Position numbers and translations under genes: made by a program. The notes beneath the pieces were generated by a model. That model searched no databases and was not told the DNA's origin. It saw only the letters and a program-made list of their open reading frames with translations. A stretch of DNA of 64,000 nucleotides, taken from the NCBI GenBank assembly GCA_026874595.1, contig CM049309.1:50626079-50690078 (forward strand). The letters are read 5' to 3'. The DNA is from Sipunculus nudus. Its lineage: Eukaryota; Annelida; Sipuncula; Golfingiida; Sipunculidae. Positions within the stretch are counted from its first letter, which is position 1; each line of letters opens with the position of its first letter. Below, one piece after another: positions 35,945 through 49,150 of the stretch.

Positions 35945-36110
35945 TTCTAGATTTGTATTCATCCCTACAGCTGGGCTATGACACTACGGAACCGGCATAA
36001 GGCGCACTCGTTTGTGAGGAAACACGCCCGTTGGAAATGCCGTCCCATTACGCCTCCCGAGCGTTCATCCTAGGCGGGGGCCCGACCATGAAAAAACGAA
36101 CTTGCGATCG
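35945..36110. repeat. Dispersed repeat family B, right half
   Basis: GGCATAAGGCGCACTCGTTTGTGAG...AAACACG(C)CCG parallels AAAGGCGCAATCGTTTGTGAGTGAAACACGGCCG in the intact copy at 38015-38345. Together with 34555-34708 it reconstitutes one repeat that was split by the hAT-like insertion. Confidence 0.6.
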
Positions 36111-36844
36111 TCCAGGTTGCAGATGCAGATGTACAGAGTGTTTAATTAAGCATTAAAAATGAAGGCGGTATCCTCCACCAAAAAATATTCACATAAACCT
36201 ATAACTGCTATCACAGGGACCTGAATAAAACTCCAAGAATATCACCATTGGTGAGATGTACTACAGATCGAGTATCAGCATCCTACCTATGATATCGTCA
36301 AATAAAGGAAGGATTATAAACTACTCTAGACGGCATAATAGGAAAACCTTGTAAGGTGAGAAGTTGCTTGTAATAATCGTGAAGCTAAATATACGGAACG
36401 GGAGCTCAGCGTGTTATATGGATGTTCTCTGAATGAATGTAATAGAAGCTGTTATTAATTCTATTCTTGGGATCGACGTTTTTACAATTGACAAGGTCGT
36501 GTCATGCTTTATTGGATATAATGCTTCATATTCAAAGAATCTAATTATTCACATTTGTATGAACGTCTGATTAAACTTGGTAATGAGGAGACCGGATGAA
36601 TGGCTATATCCTCTTACATGTGTTTAATTTAAATTTGGCCCAGCAGGGCAACACAAGCAAGGTTTCAAACAAATGATTCCAAAGCATCCCGAAACAAACC
36701 CTATGACCAAAGCCGCCAAAATGAATTCCAGTTCGGAAATAATTTTCTCTTTTAAACCTTTCTTCTTTATCTACCAAAATAACTAAAATATGACGTTAAT
36801 GATAATTAGTCACATTCTGTACAGTTTCTATTTAATACATAACA

Positions 36845-37133
36845 CAAGAGTATACTGCAGTGTCTTTACTTGTATACCGCAGGGTCTTTACGGCTACACT
36901 GCAGGGTCTTTAATAGTATACTGCAGTGTCTTTACTGGTAAACTGCATTGTCTTTACTTGACTACTGCAGCGTCTTTACTGGAATACTGCAGTGTCTTCA
37001 CTGATTTACTGCAGTGTCTTCACTGGTACACTGCAAACTCCTTACTGATACACTGCGGCGTCTTTACTGGTATACTGCAGTGTCTTTGCTGGTAAACTGC
37101 AGTGTTTACTGAAATACTGCAGTGTTTTTACTG
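36845..37133. repeat. 24-bp minisatellite, about 12 copies
   Basis: The unit is close to ACTGCAGTGTCTTTACTGGTAT with variants at a few positions; some units are 21-23 bp. The plus-strand frame 36790-37095 through it (repeating YCSVFTG-like residues) is produced by the repeat and is unlikely to be a gene. Confidence 0.93.
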
Positions 37134-38014
37134 GAGTGAAAAGGAAAAATATTGAAAATGCTGCCTTCATTCACGAGTTGATTCAACCTAGGTCTGACAG
37201 CCACAAATTAAGTTGTCAGTACAAACCGATGTATCGCTTTTCGCGGCATAAATCACACTTGAGCTCAGAACGTTCAATCTACTGGGATTCACTGCGTGAT
37301 CCTCCGGGCAAATTTCGCTTAGCATTCCTTTCTTTCACACAGACAGCTTGTGAATTATTAGTTTCCGTGGAAGAAAGGCTACTACGTTGATGAATGACTT
37401 GCTTTGTATGTTTGTTTGGTTAACAGCTCACGCCTAGGTGGTCGGTGGTCGGTAATAGAAGCTTGGTTTTAACATAACCGACAGTTCATGATTCATCCCC
37501 GGTAAATTAATCCTTAAAAAGGTCGTTATATAAAGCACATGGGCGCGCACCTGTGACAAGCTAGAGCTCAGCTTAAGACACTTTGCGACCCCCTTGTCAG
37601 GTATCATGGTGAGTGATAATGCAAGCACTGACAGCTAAGAAAACCGGCCAGACCGCCCTGTGACTGATGAAGCTTATAATGCCACCTCCGCGTCACGCTG
37701 GACGAGCACGCCAGTCGATAGACGACCGTGATTGATAATCTGTAATCACTAAACCTGTTTCTTGACCAGATTTAAACTGGAACCCTGGCCCATGCTGACC
37801 TCCCTGGGCGTGGTTATCCATAAAACCATGCACTTAACTTATTCTAACAGGATTAAGAAAAATACATCATCCATACACTGGTACCACTCGATTTATGTTC
37901 TAACCCTTGTGAATCAAGTGAAATTACAGATGTGTGCATTTGCAAGCATCAGATCTATATTGTCTATTGATTTCCTGTTTCAATCTTTACAATGTTTTTA
38001 TAACTATAATCATT

Positions 38015-38345
38015 GTGAGGTAACCGTCCTCATATTTAATGCTAGCTTAACTAATAAATACATCACCAGAATTCCATTCCGGTTTCGGAATACGTGACTC
38101 GGCAAATAACACACGCTTCTTCTTAAATTTATCAAGGTGGTAACCAGATCCAGTGACTACTATACCGGGGCGGGCCCGTTATTTGATCATACCACTGAGG
38201 GTACCTCGAAAGGCGCAATCGTTTGTGAGTGAAACACGGCCGTAGGGCAAAGTCTTCCCATTTAGCCTTCAGAGCGCTAACTCGGCACGGGAACCGTCCG
38301 TGAGAAATCTTACCACTTCCACTGAGACTCGAACTCACGGTCTCC
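38015..38345 (-). repeat. Dispersed repeat family B, intact copy (SINE-like)
   Basis: A ~330-bp copy of the family seen at 34555-36110. On the minus strand, GTGAGTTCGAGTCTCAG near 38335-38319 resembles a polymerase III B box, suggesting a tRNA-derived SINE on that strand. No coding capacity. Confidence 0.55.
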
Positions 38346-38741
38346 TTCCTTTTATGTACTGTGCTCAACCCCTAATTCCCAGAAAGAAGAATCTTACAAA
38401 GGATTATATTAAGAAAGATACCATTAAAACAAAGGGGAAGCTAAAAAAATGGGTAACAATGGAAACGTGTTTTTTTACTTAAGACCTAGAGGCAGCACAC
38501 ATATTTCCTGGATCGGCGAACTGGAAGTATTCTTTAGGCATTGTGACTTAGCAATTAAGTGTCCACTTGACTTGTTTAACCTGAGTTTTGGATACACGTT
38601 TGCGAGTGATGAGATATAAAAGAATCCTTGCATATCAAACATATCGCACGCTCAGGCCTTCTTTACTTATATGATATTTCCTGTTTAGACCATCCAAGAG
38701 TGAGGACAAGTATCAATGCTTAAAGTTGTATAAACATGTGC

Positions 38742-39005
38742 AATAATTCGTGTATTATATCACAGGTAATAATACGTGTATTATCTCAAATATAATAATA
38801 CGTGTATTATCTCACACGTAATAATACGTCTGTTTTCATACACGAAATAATACGTTTATTATCTTACACGTAATAATAAGTGAATTATCTTATATGTAAT
38901 AATACGTGTATTATCATATACGTAATAATACGTTTATTATTCACACGTAATAATACGTTTATTATCTCACACGTAATACGTGTATTATCTCACACGTAAT
39001 AATAC
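38742..39005. repeat. 27-bp palindromic minisatellite, about ten copies
   Basis: The unit resembles TAATAATACGTGTATTATCTCACACG, with one shortened unit near 38973. The AATACGTGTATT core is a perfect palindrome, so each unit can fold back and contains an ACGTGT element. Confidence 0.93.
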
Positions 39006-39019
39006 TGACACAAAAGTGT

Positions 39020-39365
39020 CCCAGCAACACCATCCCGGGCACACTGACTAACTGTCTCCAGTTCACCAGTTTTTTATGTTGGTAAACTTCTGTTTGTGAG
39101 TAAACACGTGTGTCTGTTTACCATAACCAGACTGCGCGACGGGGTTCCGATCTTTCAACAACTCCCAAGCAAGAGAAAACAAGAAAGAAGAAACTCAGAA
39201 AGTCATCGGTAGAAGCTAGAAAAATCTTGATGAGGGATGTCGCGCGGCACAGCCACCAGGTGGCCTGCTCGTAATATTTATATATATTTTGCACTATATG
39301 TGCAAGCATTTTTTTCCACTTGTGTAAAAGAGCAAGCAAACGGGTTTGAACGGAATATTGGCAGA
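39020..39365. repeat. Dispersed repeat family D, copy 1 (carries CTCF-like core)
   Basis: Shares with 58600-58960 the order CCAGCAA(C/A)ACCAT(C/T)CCGG, CTCCA(G/A)TTCACC, CACGTGTGTCTGTTTACCAT/CCACGTGTCTGTTTACCAT, a ...GCGCGAC... block and GCCACCAGGTGGC. Diverged, non-coding; ends not defined. Confidence 0.7.
39253..39264 (+). promoter_or_regulatory. CTCF-like core motif inside repeat family D
   Basis: CCACCAGGTGGC matches the animal CTCF core exactly at its informative positions. Also palindromic (CCACC/GGTGG), so strand is nominal. Binding is not shown by sequence alone. Confidence 0.4.
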
Positions 39366-39902
39366 TACCAGAATATTTAGAGAGAAATCACCATATTTTG
39401 TGTATACATTTAACATACTTGATATGTAATCTGGTACCTTTAAACGTTAATGATGTGTTCTTTTCTCTGATGCCTCTACCAGGCCGGTCTGAATGGATGT
39501 TGACTGCCCACGTAAACCGACGAAGTGGTCGCACAAACACGCAAGCTTTATTAAAAAAGAACTGCGAGGACACCTTGTGGAGAAGTGTGGTACTACGAGA
39601 CGAGGAAGTCCTGGTGAGACGATGTTCAGTTGATCAAGTTTCTGAGGTATTCCAGGTGGAAATTACAAATATATACTCCCTATATGCAGATATGAATAAA
39701 AGGACCCGCACTTTTGAACCTGTCTTGGGCAAAGCACTTTAAAAAATTCTTGATTAACAGTCGAGCTTCCAATTGGGACCTATGGTCAAATTAATGTATG
39801 TCACATGTAATCTCTGAATATGCGGGAATGCCCAAAAATAGTATAGTAACCATGAATAAACAAATAGTATGGAGAACATATATAGACCTAAACCCCCGCC
39901 CG

Positions 39903-40022
<120 letters not shown>

Positions 40023-41194
40023 GGGCGTCTTTGGTATGATGTATGGCCTCAGCTTTTCACTAATCACTGCATCAGGAGTTGTACAGTGCTGATGTTGGGA
40101 CTGACAACGTCCTTCATATATTATATTTGACATATTTCACATCGACGTTTTCTCTCTAAAGGAACGTAGTAAATTTTACATTGTCCCATTTAAGGCCTTG
40201 CAAAATAGCGTCATTGATATAGGGCAAACACCGGGAAGCCATGGCGACGCAGGGTGGCGTGGGCAGGTCATGATACCAGGACAAGTAGTTATTATTCATC
40301 TCAACTGATTGTGTGTAATGCATTGAAGAAGTGCTGGAGTTAATGTGATGATTGACCCTATATTGAATTATCAGTCTCAATATCGGCGCTATCATTCGCA
40401 CCCCTCTCATCCAATTAAGCAGGCCTTGCGTTTAGGAACGAGACCGGGCGGAGAGTTATGGACTCCACGTGGTCCAAGAGTCGTTTCCTAATCCCGTGCT
40501 CTCGTAATATAATTGAGATCTGCAGAGGTTTCCTTTGGAAGGCGGGGATATATGAGCTCGGGTACCGCTTTTGCTGCCATAATACTATTTACTCACGTCA
40601 GTATGAACGGACGACCGGTTTGCCCTTAATATAAGATTCCTATAAACATATTCGGGTGACATTAATCGACACAAGCCAAGCCAGCCGCCAAAATAACGTC
40701 AACAGGGAATAGGATTTTCGCCGTGGCATTTGTGCAAAATTGCCTGCCGGCAATCAGAAGAGCTGTTGGTGAGAGGCTGCGCTATGAATAAAGTTCCACT
40801 TCAACATTGGTTCTGGAGTTATTTGATTCTGCGGCCTGCGCAGTCGTGTAGCATCCATCATGTCTACAGGGCCAAATATACCTTGAGATATCCTATCTCT
40901 TCCCTAAGTGGTGGGAAGCCCGCGGGCAAGGATAATTGTCCCGGTTTTTAAAATACATACGCCAGGCAAATGGACTCCTGCTTTGGCTATATGTCACCTC
41001 GTGTTACAAGGCCTTCCGCCGGAAGCAATAAATGTGATTAATACCCACAAACAGACCCATTTAAAACACTCGCCCCCGGTCCAGGAAGCGTTTGACGTAT
41101 CGAGAAACAAGAAACCGGCCACAGGTTTCACCGCTCACGATACTGTGTCGATCTAATCTGGTACTTAGAACTAGAAATGTCAATATCCTTCAGG

Positions 41195-41660
41195 CAATAT
41201 TAATAATAATAATAATCTGGGGAGGATCCAGGATTTAGGGAAAAGAGGGGGTCCAACCCAGGAGGATTAATGATGAAACCTATAAAAGGTCCCCAGGTCC
41301 GGAAAGGGGGTCCAGGCTACTAGAATTGGACTGAAAACTTTAAAAAAAGGTTGCTGTAGCCGAATAAAGGGGTTGCTGTAGCTAAAACGGGGGGGGGGGG
41401 GATTCCGGACCCACCGGACTCCTCCCCTTGATCCGCTTCTGTAATAATAAGAATAATAATAATAGACGCCGTATCTGTCTCTTGGGATGGGGCATACTAC
41501 GTAGGCTATGATAACAATAATAATTATAATAATAATAATAATAGAGATAATAATAATAATAGAGATAATAATAATAATAATCATAGTCGCAGTATCCGTC
41601 ACTTGAAGTGAGGCTTACTACGTAGGTTATAATAACAACAGTAATAATATTAATGGTAAT
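41195..41660. repeat. TAA/ATA trinucleotide array with a duplicated spacer
   Basis: TAA repeats at about 41199-41216, 41442-41463, 41511-41582 and 41633-41655. The spacer segments at about 41464-41512 and 41583-41635 are diverged copies (GTATC(T/C)GTC, TACTACGTAGG(C/T)TAT(G/A)ATAAC). A foldback element interrupts the array. Confidence 0.85.
41217..41441. mobile_element. 225-bp foldback element inserted in the TAA array
   Basis: The left end CTGGGGAGGATCCAGG and the reversed right end CAGAAGCGGATCAAGG match at most positions. Flanking TAAT on both sides could be a target duplication but is ambiguous within the array. A G-run lies at 41389-41401. The end at 58490-58508 carries the same CCTTGATCCGC(T/G) terminus. 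Confidence 0.6.
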
Positions 41661-41721
41661 AGAACTAATCGGGGCTTAACACACACACAAAAAATACACA
41701 AACTGAGAAAAAAAAACTTAT

Positions 41722-41970
41722 ATGCTGCGTTATTACATACACGGTTTGGGCTTAAGAACTGCGGCATCGAGGTCTAAGAAAACGCGTTCTTCTTTGATGC
41801 CATTGATTGTGGTGCCTTTAAGCTATACAACTCTTGGTAATCCTGTTCCTGGCCGGCTTGAAGCTTATATTGGTGATCTGCATAAAAGCAAGTCGCTAAC
41901 TGAAAGCGCTAGGATTGGCCGCCAGCTAGCCCTTCTGAAGGGACTCCTTAATTCAGCAGAGACCAGTTGA
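41722..41970 (+). other. Unrecognised open reading frame
   Basis: 82 codons from ATG with a less AT-rich, protein-like second half (LGNPVPGRLEAYIGDLHKSK, then LTESARIGRQLALLKGLLNS). I recognise no family. It stops at TGA and is followed by a GATGCAGGTTGATGCAGG duplication. It could be a transposon-derived coding relic or a small exon. Confidence 0.25.
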
Positions 41971-44539
41971 TGCAGGTTGATGCAGGCCTGACAGGATATC
42001 AAGTGTGGATGCTAAGAAGAGCTTTAACATGCTGGTTACACATTAGATCGATCCATAAGGACCATAACCGGCATCTGTATATATTTAGTATCGTCTATCC
42101 CCGTCTGAAGTAAGCCGAAACTACAGAATGTACAGGGTGTGTGTGTAGCCCGCTGATTGCATGAGTCACTCGGGAGTCAAATCTGTCTTAGAGAAAAAAA
42201 TTAGAAATAAGCTGAGCTTAAATTTGTATTAACATAAAAGACACGTAACTAAGTGGTTCACTGATAAGTAAAATATCTTAAAGGATAAACGGGAGAGAAA
42301 AAAGTTTTTTTAATATGTATGTTGACGCTGGGATTTACAGGAAAGAGTAGTTGGTTCATAACCATCGGTGCAGAATGTCTTGATTATTAGAGATTGTCTT
42401 TATCTAAAGGCAGACCCAATATGACGCATGCATAATGACTCCGCATAATGGCAGGCCTGGTCTGACTTTATTTAAACTTATGAGCTGGTGGATTTGAATG
42501 ATTCCCTGGAGGAAAGCTGAATCTCTTGGCAGTTCATCTGTAAAACGTTGCCACCCCATGCTATTATTCATTGTTTTCGTCTGTCTATAAACCGTTGCGC
42601 TTTAACTAATAGCTGAGGGCTGAGATATGCCGATCACCAATATCCAGACCGGCCTATTTTCCCTCAACAGTTTGGAAATATATCTGATCTGATTCACATC
42701 GGAGAAAAACTACCTGCATCTGAAACAGGCGATCGACAATAGGGCTTCTCTCCCGCGAGTCATATGCAAAGAAACGCAGTATATAAGATGTATAAATTCA
42801 TGACCGAGTTAATCAACTGACTGATATACGCGGGACAGAAGCCGTTATCGCTAATCACTTTCAAATTAGGCCGGGTTTATTTGGGGCATATAATAGATCT
42901 TCTTTTTAACACTGACTGCGCATTTCTGATTAACTGAATATTCTATACCATTACTGCCGGGCACGGCGTAGAGATTTATAAATAGCCTGATCATGAAGTG
43001 TTTGACAAAACTCAGAGATGGGCACCAGTGGTTTAAACAAGAACATTTTGAATAACAGGATCCAATTATGAAGAAATAATGTTAATTAAACTCCGTAACC
43101 CAGAAAGATCTATCGCTGGCATCTGCTTAGGGCACTGGTAAAAAGACCCGATGTAATTGAATGTTCCAGAGCGGTAACACTATAACAGGATTAGTAATGA
43201 CAAGGTTAAAGACGGACACTAGTCACTGTGTCAACCAAACCAACTCCCAAAACCCATTCCGCTGGCTGAACGAAAGAGCCGTGTGGATAAATCGAAGGTT
43301 AATTACACCAAGAGACAATCAAAAGATATACACTCTACAGTAATACCCTATCTGATTGTTTGAGGACCACTCGTTTTGGGTGTATACTGAAAGACGATGT
43401 GATGAATGTCAGGCGTAAGTGGAAATGCAAAGCCTGTTAACTGTGTCCACTCGCACCCTGTGCTGAGCGTAAAATATAATAAGGGTTATAATGATCAAAG
43501 TTGTTATTACAGTCAAACTATACCTAACGAGCATCTCAGTTTATCGACCACTTTAAAATAACGACACTTTTCACGGTCCTAATTCTTTTTTTTTTTTTTT
43601 GCCATTTTATCAGATCTCGATTAGACGTCCACTTAAAAAATGCGACCAGGTCTCGTTGGTGGACGTTATTTGTTGTCATTGTTTTTTCCTTTCCACAAAA
43701 CAACGGCTAAAATATTTTAGTCACAGTTCTAGTTTTTTCTCAGTTAAGGTTGGTTTCATGATCGCACAATCATCATAATGTATTAAATATTATAATCTAA
43801 CGAAATATTTTGACCTTTTGATATTACGGGAGGTGATGCATGGTTATCGACTTGTTTGTTCAGATACTAAATGCCTCAGGCTATCAATATATGTAAGGTC
43901 TACCCCCGTAGTTACCGTCACTACAAACCAAACAACTGTAAACACGTCAGAACAAAGGTAAAAATATACCCTCTGAAGAAGAAAAACGGGATGGATAAAA
44001 AAAATACTGAAAATCCATCATCCTCGGTAGAATAATTTCTGAAATACCCATATATATCTTGCGCATGCATGCATGCAAGTCGTAACTTTCATGTACCATT
44101 CGCAACACCGTGAGACCGAAGTAATCACTGCACGCATGGAATTGTTAAATAGATCTTATTCTAGTGTGAAAATCATTAACTCTGGTGATTCATGAAGTGC
44201 CATCAAGATACACCTTGCTAACAGTACTGCAGGGAAAAGATATATTATTCAGTATTTAACAGTGCTGTATAAGCGGGCGGTTTAATGGTTTATTGATAAA
44301 ACACCAAAGAGTGAATACCACTATGTGTCTCGCTAATGGCCGTTGGGAACAACATCGGTTGGGCTTGCAGATATACTAACACTAATGGATGGAATCAGCT
44401 ATCTGTCATTTTGAAAACCTTTTAAAAGCAAAGGAAAAACGAACATTTGTCTAGAAAAGATATTTGAAAAATACATAATTATTATATCTACACTATGGTA
44501 AGCTGTTTCAAAATTAGACAAAATTAAATTGAAGGAATC

Positions 44540-44785
44540 TATAAACTGATCAAATGAAGACTTCTGTGACTTAACTGTTTAAAACCTAGGTATAAAGTAC
44601 AAAACTTGAACAAATGAAGACTATTTTACCTGATTATTTCAAACCTAGGCAAAAAGAACTGGAATTGAAAAAATGAAGAATTCTATGACTTGACTGTTTA
44701 AAATCTAGGTAAAAAGTAGTCAAACTGAACTAAAAAAGACTTCTCTCATCTGACCATTCCAAAATTATGCAAGAAGTACTCATAA
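44540..44785. repeat. ~61-bp tandem repeat, four units, next to a receptor exon
   Basis: Units start near 44553, 44613, 44674 and 44736. Shared blocks are GAAGA(C/A)TTCT, TGACTTAACTGTTTAAAACCTAGG and AAAAAGTA. The array stops about 100 bp before the ectodomain exon's donor. Confidence 0.85.
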
Positions 44786-44881
44786 AGCCATCAGAGATCG
44801 GACAATCTTGTGAAATGAAGGCCGTTTGCCGTATTCTGATTGGCCATCTCTCCGGATTAAAGTATTTGACTGGACACTTAC

Positions 44882-45020
44882 CTTTTGGAGGGCACCCTGA
44901 GCCGTTAAAGCCACACTTGGGAACGTCCGGAGGTGGTTCAGTCAGACCGCCTGGCCAGTGGATCTTCACGTATGGGTCCTCCTCGTATACTTTCTTGTTA
45001 CCATAGTAATTTGCGACCAC
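44882..45020 (-). CDS. NPR1-like: Receptor guanylate cyclase exon: membrane-proximal ectodomain with the Cys pair
   Basis: This 139-bp exon has phase 0 in and phase 1 out, acceptor gtttcatag (AG at 45021-45022) and donor GTAAGT at 44881. It encodes VVANYYGNKKVYEEDPYVKI, then HWPGGLTEPPPDVPK and CGFNGSGCPPK. The WPxG...PPPD(I/V)PKCGF motif is diagnostic of natriuretic peptide receptors just outside the membrane. The two Cys match the juxtamembrane disulfide of GC-A, and NGS between them is a possible N-glycosylation site. The first codon is GTG as an ordinary internal Val. Confidence 0.96.
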
Positions 45021-47460
45021 CTATGAAACATAAATTAGAAAATGTTTCAATTTCCATAACTCATTGTCCAATGTTTATACGGTGCAGCGAATAATTTAAT
45101 GCAGTGATTTATATTTTAGAAATAATCAGTAATTTCAGAAACTTAATGCAAGAACATAGCTAAATGAGACTTAAAGTGTCTAACTTTATTATACTCATGG
45201 AATTTTACAGTCCATTGTACTGTTTAACTGGAGTTATATGAACATGCCCCAAATCCTGATCATTCCACCATAAATCTACAATTAGTGGGAGAAACATCAT
45301 AAATAATTTGCAATAATGTGCACCGTTGCGTTATGATTAAAAAACAATAATCAGAAAGTTATTTTCCTCGTGACTGAGAGTCCTAATCTTGATTTACCAG
45401 TAATTCATCCGGACTTAGATGTAAATTTATTATGGCACGGGTGACAAAAGTCATTTTAAAATCAAGCAGACGCCGGGTCTGTGGACTGATAGGGATCGCG
45501 AGCAAGGAAGCCACGCGTAAACGGGACATGCCGTCGGTACTGTAAACGGGCTTTGTGCCTAACTGGAGATGTCGACTGACTGTCGCAGTGTCAATCCATT
45601 ATTTGCCATGACAAGCAAAAACAATGAGTCTCTTGGGCAATACAGATGTTTAAATTGGAGTGGCGGTTATGTGCCATGCGCGTCATTGAGAGCTAAGGTC
45701 GGGTGTATACAGCAAAACAAGCATGGCGGTTGGGTGTCCTATAAAACCGCTAAAATCAGGCTCTGGGCTCTCGTGTAAGACAGGTGGCTTAGAAGAACCC
45801 TTCCGAGATTTCTGTAGCGTCTCAAGTGGCTTCAGCCATAAAAATACTTTACACTGAATCAACTTCTTGGTGTGGAAAACCTAATACGTCTCATCGGTCC
45901 CTGGATCCATTAGTCCTTCACAGGACCTTATATTTCCCTATTAATTCTCTGGTTCGAGAGGCTCGCCGAATATATTTTATAATTCTGTGTAAAGTGAGCT
46001 ACATCTCTCCAGCTTCATAAAGTCCGAGGAAAATCGCCCGTAAACTATTTTTTTTATTGGAAACCTCTCTGCTTTACCTTGGACCGCAAAGACGTCTGCT
46101 TATCCTGATGTTAATTGTATAAACATTAGTAAAGGACATTATGTGAAAGGGGTTTTATACAAACAACTCACGACAGATATTTAAGTAGATAACTAACTCA
46201 ATTAATTCTTCGTGGACATAGTTCAGTCGTCTTATACGTAAAGTCTTCTCTCGTCTTATTTCTAAGTTCGTAAATGTGTGCTACGATTTTGTACTTTGTG
46301 CTTGATTTGTCATTCTGTGTGTAAAGGTAAATTAAGACCTGCCCTTTTAATGATAATTAAATATTTCGGGAAATGTTTTTGTCAGTTTCCTTAAGTCTGT
46401 ATGGGGGCTTTTCGAAATTCAGCCTTTTTTTACTAGACTCTGACCGCTGCATCAGTCACATGGAACTGAACAGTATGTAATTCGCCGAGTTTAATTTCCC
46501 ACAACAACGGATATTCCTCCTGGTTTGAGATTGTATATGATAGCTTAAAACCCTGATGCCTGCATCATAAAGTCATTGAGTACCATATGACATTTGTGGT
46601 ATAGTGCAACATCTTCCGACGAAATCTTGTGTGGATCATTAAATGCTGTCATTTAGATAATGATACTCGCTATCATTTAATTAATGACGTTCTGAAAGTA
46701 CAATGTAATAGGTATAAACTAACCTTTACCTAGGAGCTAAACTGCTCTGATAACATTGCGTGGTGACTTGGTCATACTTGATAACAAACTGGTATCGGTG
46801 AACCCCGTATTACAAAGCCCACCCAATAAAGCATGTTTAATTGCATGGGCCACGGCTCATTAGCGATGATAGAAAATCTGATACAATGATATTACATTCA
46901 AATTAAATGTCACCCAAGAAAGCAGCAACAGTCAGCACTATAGTCTAGTGCTTGTTTTTTTGTATACACAATAAAGCTTGGGCCAGGTTCCAGATTGTCA
47001 GGCGGGGAACCGCGTATTGATTTCTTAAAGACACATGGATGTGGACATCATCAGTATTGAGGAGAGTATACTGCGTAAATCGCAGCCAAGCCGAGTTGTT
47101 GTTGCTGTACAAGAACAGCATGTCTTACTCTTTTAAATTCCAGCATGGATTTAAACATAGGTCTTTTTTTGTACAAAGCAATGTAAGTACCTAATGTCCA
47201 CTTCTTATACCTATAAAGCATGTTATCAAATGTAACTAGATGATGACATCTTTGGCAAACAGACCGGACGATATACGGGATGAAACAACCCAAAAATGTT
47301 AATGCAAAGAATTCTCTCATTGTCGGATCAGCGGAAGTTCACATCATGCAGGGAAGCAAACAAAGGCACCATGAGGCATGTAAAGACAAATCCGAGTTAC
47401 CACACTACCAGATGATACTACTATCTAGGGCATGGACCTATTTTAATAATATTAAGACTT

Positions 47461-47464
<4 letters not shown>

Positions 47465-47514
<50 letters not shown>
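47465..47514. repeat. (TA)n microsatellite
   Basis: About 50 bp of alternating TA. Confidence 0.96.
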
Positions 47515-47517
<3 letters not shown>

Positions 47518-47833
47518 TACTCAGACATCATAACAGAGGACAGACATCGTTTCGCCGGTAAGAGTATGGGCTGCTGTATATTATGCCCTTAAGCCGTCTA
47601 TGTCAAAGATTTTAGATTTGACGGCAACTAATACCTACGAAGCCATGGACATATAGTTATAAACGTGTGACGGCCATCAATATACATGGCCCGTCAATCA
47701 TACTTACACATCAGAGACAATTACTCTGTGTTTAAACCATACTTCTCTGAACGGAAGTATTAATGTTATTTATATCTTAAAGATTATTATTGATAACTTA
47801 TGGCGTCTAGACTCTTGATGCCTCTTGGTCAAT

Positions 47834-47837
<4 letters not shown>

Positions 47838-47901
<64 letters not shown>

Positions 47902-47957
47902 TGAGGGGGGGGGGAGAGAAGAGAGAGAGGGAGAGAGAGGGAGAGAGAGAGAGAATA
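47838..47957. repeat. Compound (TA)n(GA)n microsatellite
   Basis: (TA)n at 47838-47880 passes directly into (GA)n with G-runs to about 47957. The minus-strand frame of alternating SL/YI residues comes from the repeat. Confidence 0.97.
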
Positions 47958-48694
47958 TAAAACCGAGACAGGTTTGGTTGGGTTGTTGTTCAAGCTTGGT
48001 TTTCCAACTTGACAGACATGTTTAACAAGCTTTAATTCTTTAAACTGCTTTTCTTTCATCATAACAGGAATACTGATCGCCTGCCTGAGGAAAACTGGGT
48101 TTACAGAACATAACATTATCATTTACAACTGGTAAACAGAACTAAATATTAACATATAAATCCGGTGTATCATTTTATTACCATGAAGGTCCGAAAACCA
48201 GCTATAGATCCTTTATAGTGTTTACCTACTATGAACTAGCATCCTCTAGGGCAGCACTGGAAATTAACCTCACTAACCTAATTTATTAACTTTCTTAATT
48301 AATATAAACAACAGAGACAAGTTTGAAAACAGAACCTGCTTGGGACAGGTAATAACATCAGATTCAAATATATAAATTTCCTATCTGCCTTACGATTAAT
48401 TTTTTTATACATGCCTTATTTAGGAGAGTTATATGTTACTTAGCATTGCAATGTAACGCATGCTTGCTTTAATTATTTATGTATAACCGACCGCGCACTT
48501 TGGGAAAATAAAATAATCCGCATAAATTAACAAAAAAAGAAAGTAGAGACATTGGAGAAACTTTATAACCGGCGACTTAAACTTGATTTACTCTATAATT
48601 CCAAAACGATAACACAGCGGATTAATGAAGTACCAGGCTCCAAGGGGAGTTTGTCACGTGACTGCTATCAATTTAGTATAGTGGTCACGCCCTG

Positions 48695-49150
48695 GTGGTC
48701 TGCCTCCCTGACCCTTTAAGGTTGTCCGGCAACCAAATTACGGTAGTCTTATTTATTACTAATCTTAACAGACGTCCGTGTGATGAGGGAGCTTCTGACA
48801 TGGTGTGTCCTGAATTTTACATCAAGCAGACGGACTACTTTCGTTGTCCACGCATGAAAACTCTCCGCCAAGTGGGGTCATTCAACACTTATATGTTTGC
48901 TTTATTAAATCTACGGACACAAGAAATTCTTCACCACGTTACCCCGTCGGCACATGATATTCCTAAAGATCCAAAAGAGAATATTTTATTTTGTCCATAT
49001 AGCTTACAAGTAAATTATTCAATTTCTGCATTGTGGACTCAACCAACAGTTAACAAGATAAAGAGATGGACTGACATGGTCAGTGGCGATTGTCGTTTGA
49101 CGGCCACAGAAAAGCCAGCCATTAGGACCGGCAGGTGTTATGCCCAGTGA
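48695..49150 (+). other. Unrecognised open reading frame
   Basis: 151 codons open from GTG at 48695, ending at TGA; the first ATG lies at about codon 29. Composition is mixed (four Cys in the first half). I see no conserved motif, signal peptide or membrane segment. Likely chance or a decayed element. Confidence 0.15.

Noticed and set aside
38742-39005. CRISPR-like array of regularly spaced repeats
   Set aside because: Units are directly adjacent without unique spacers, the locus is animal intron and no cas genes exist; it is a minisatellite.
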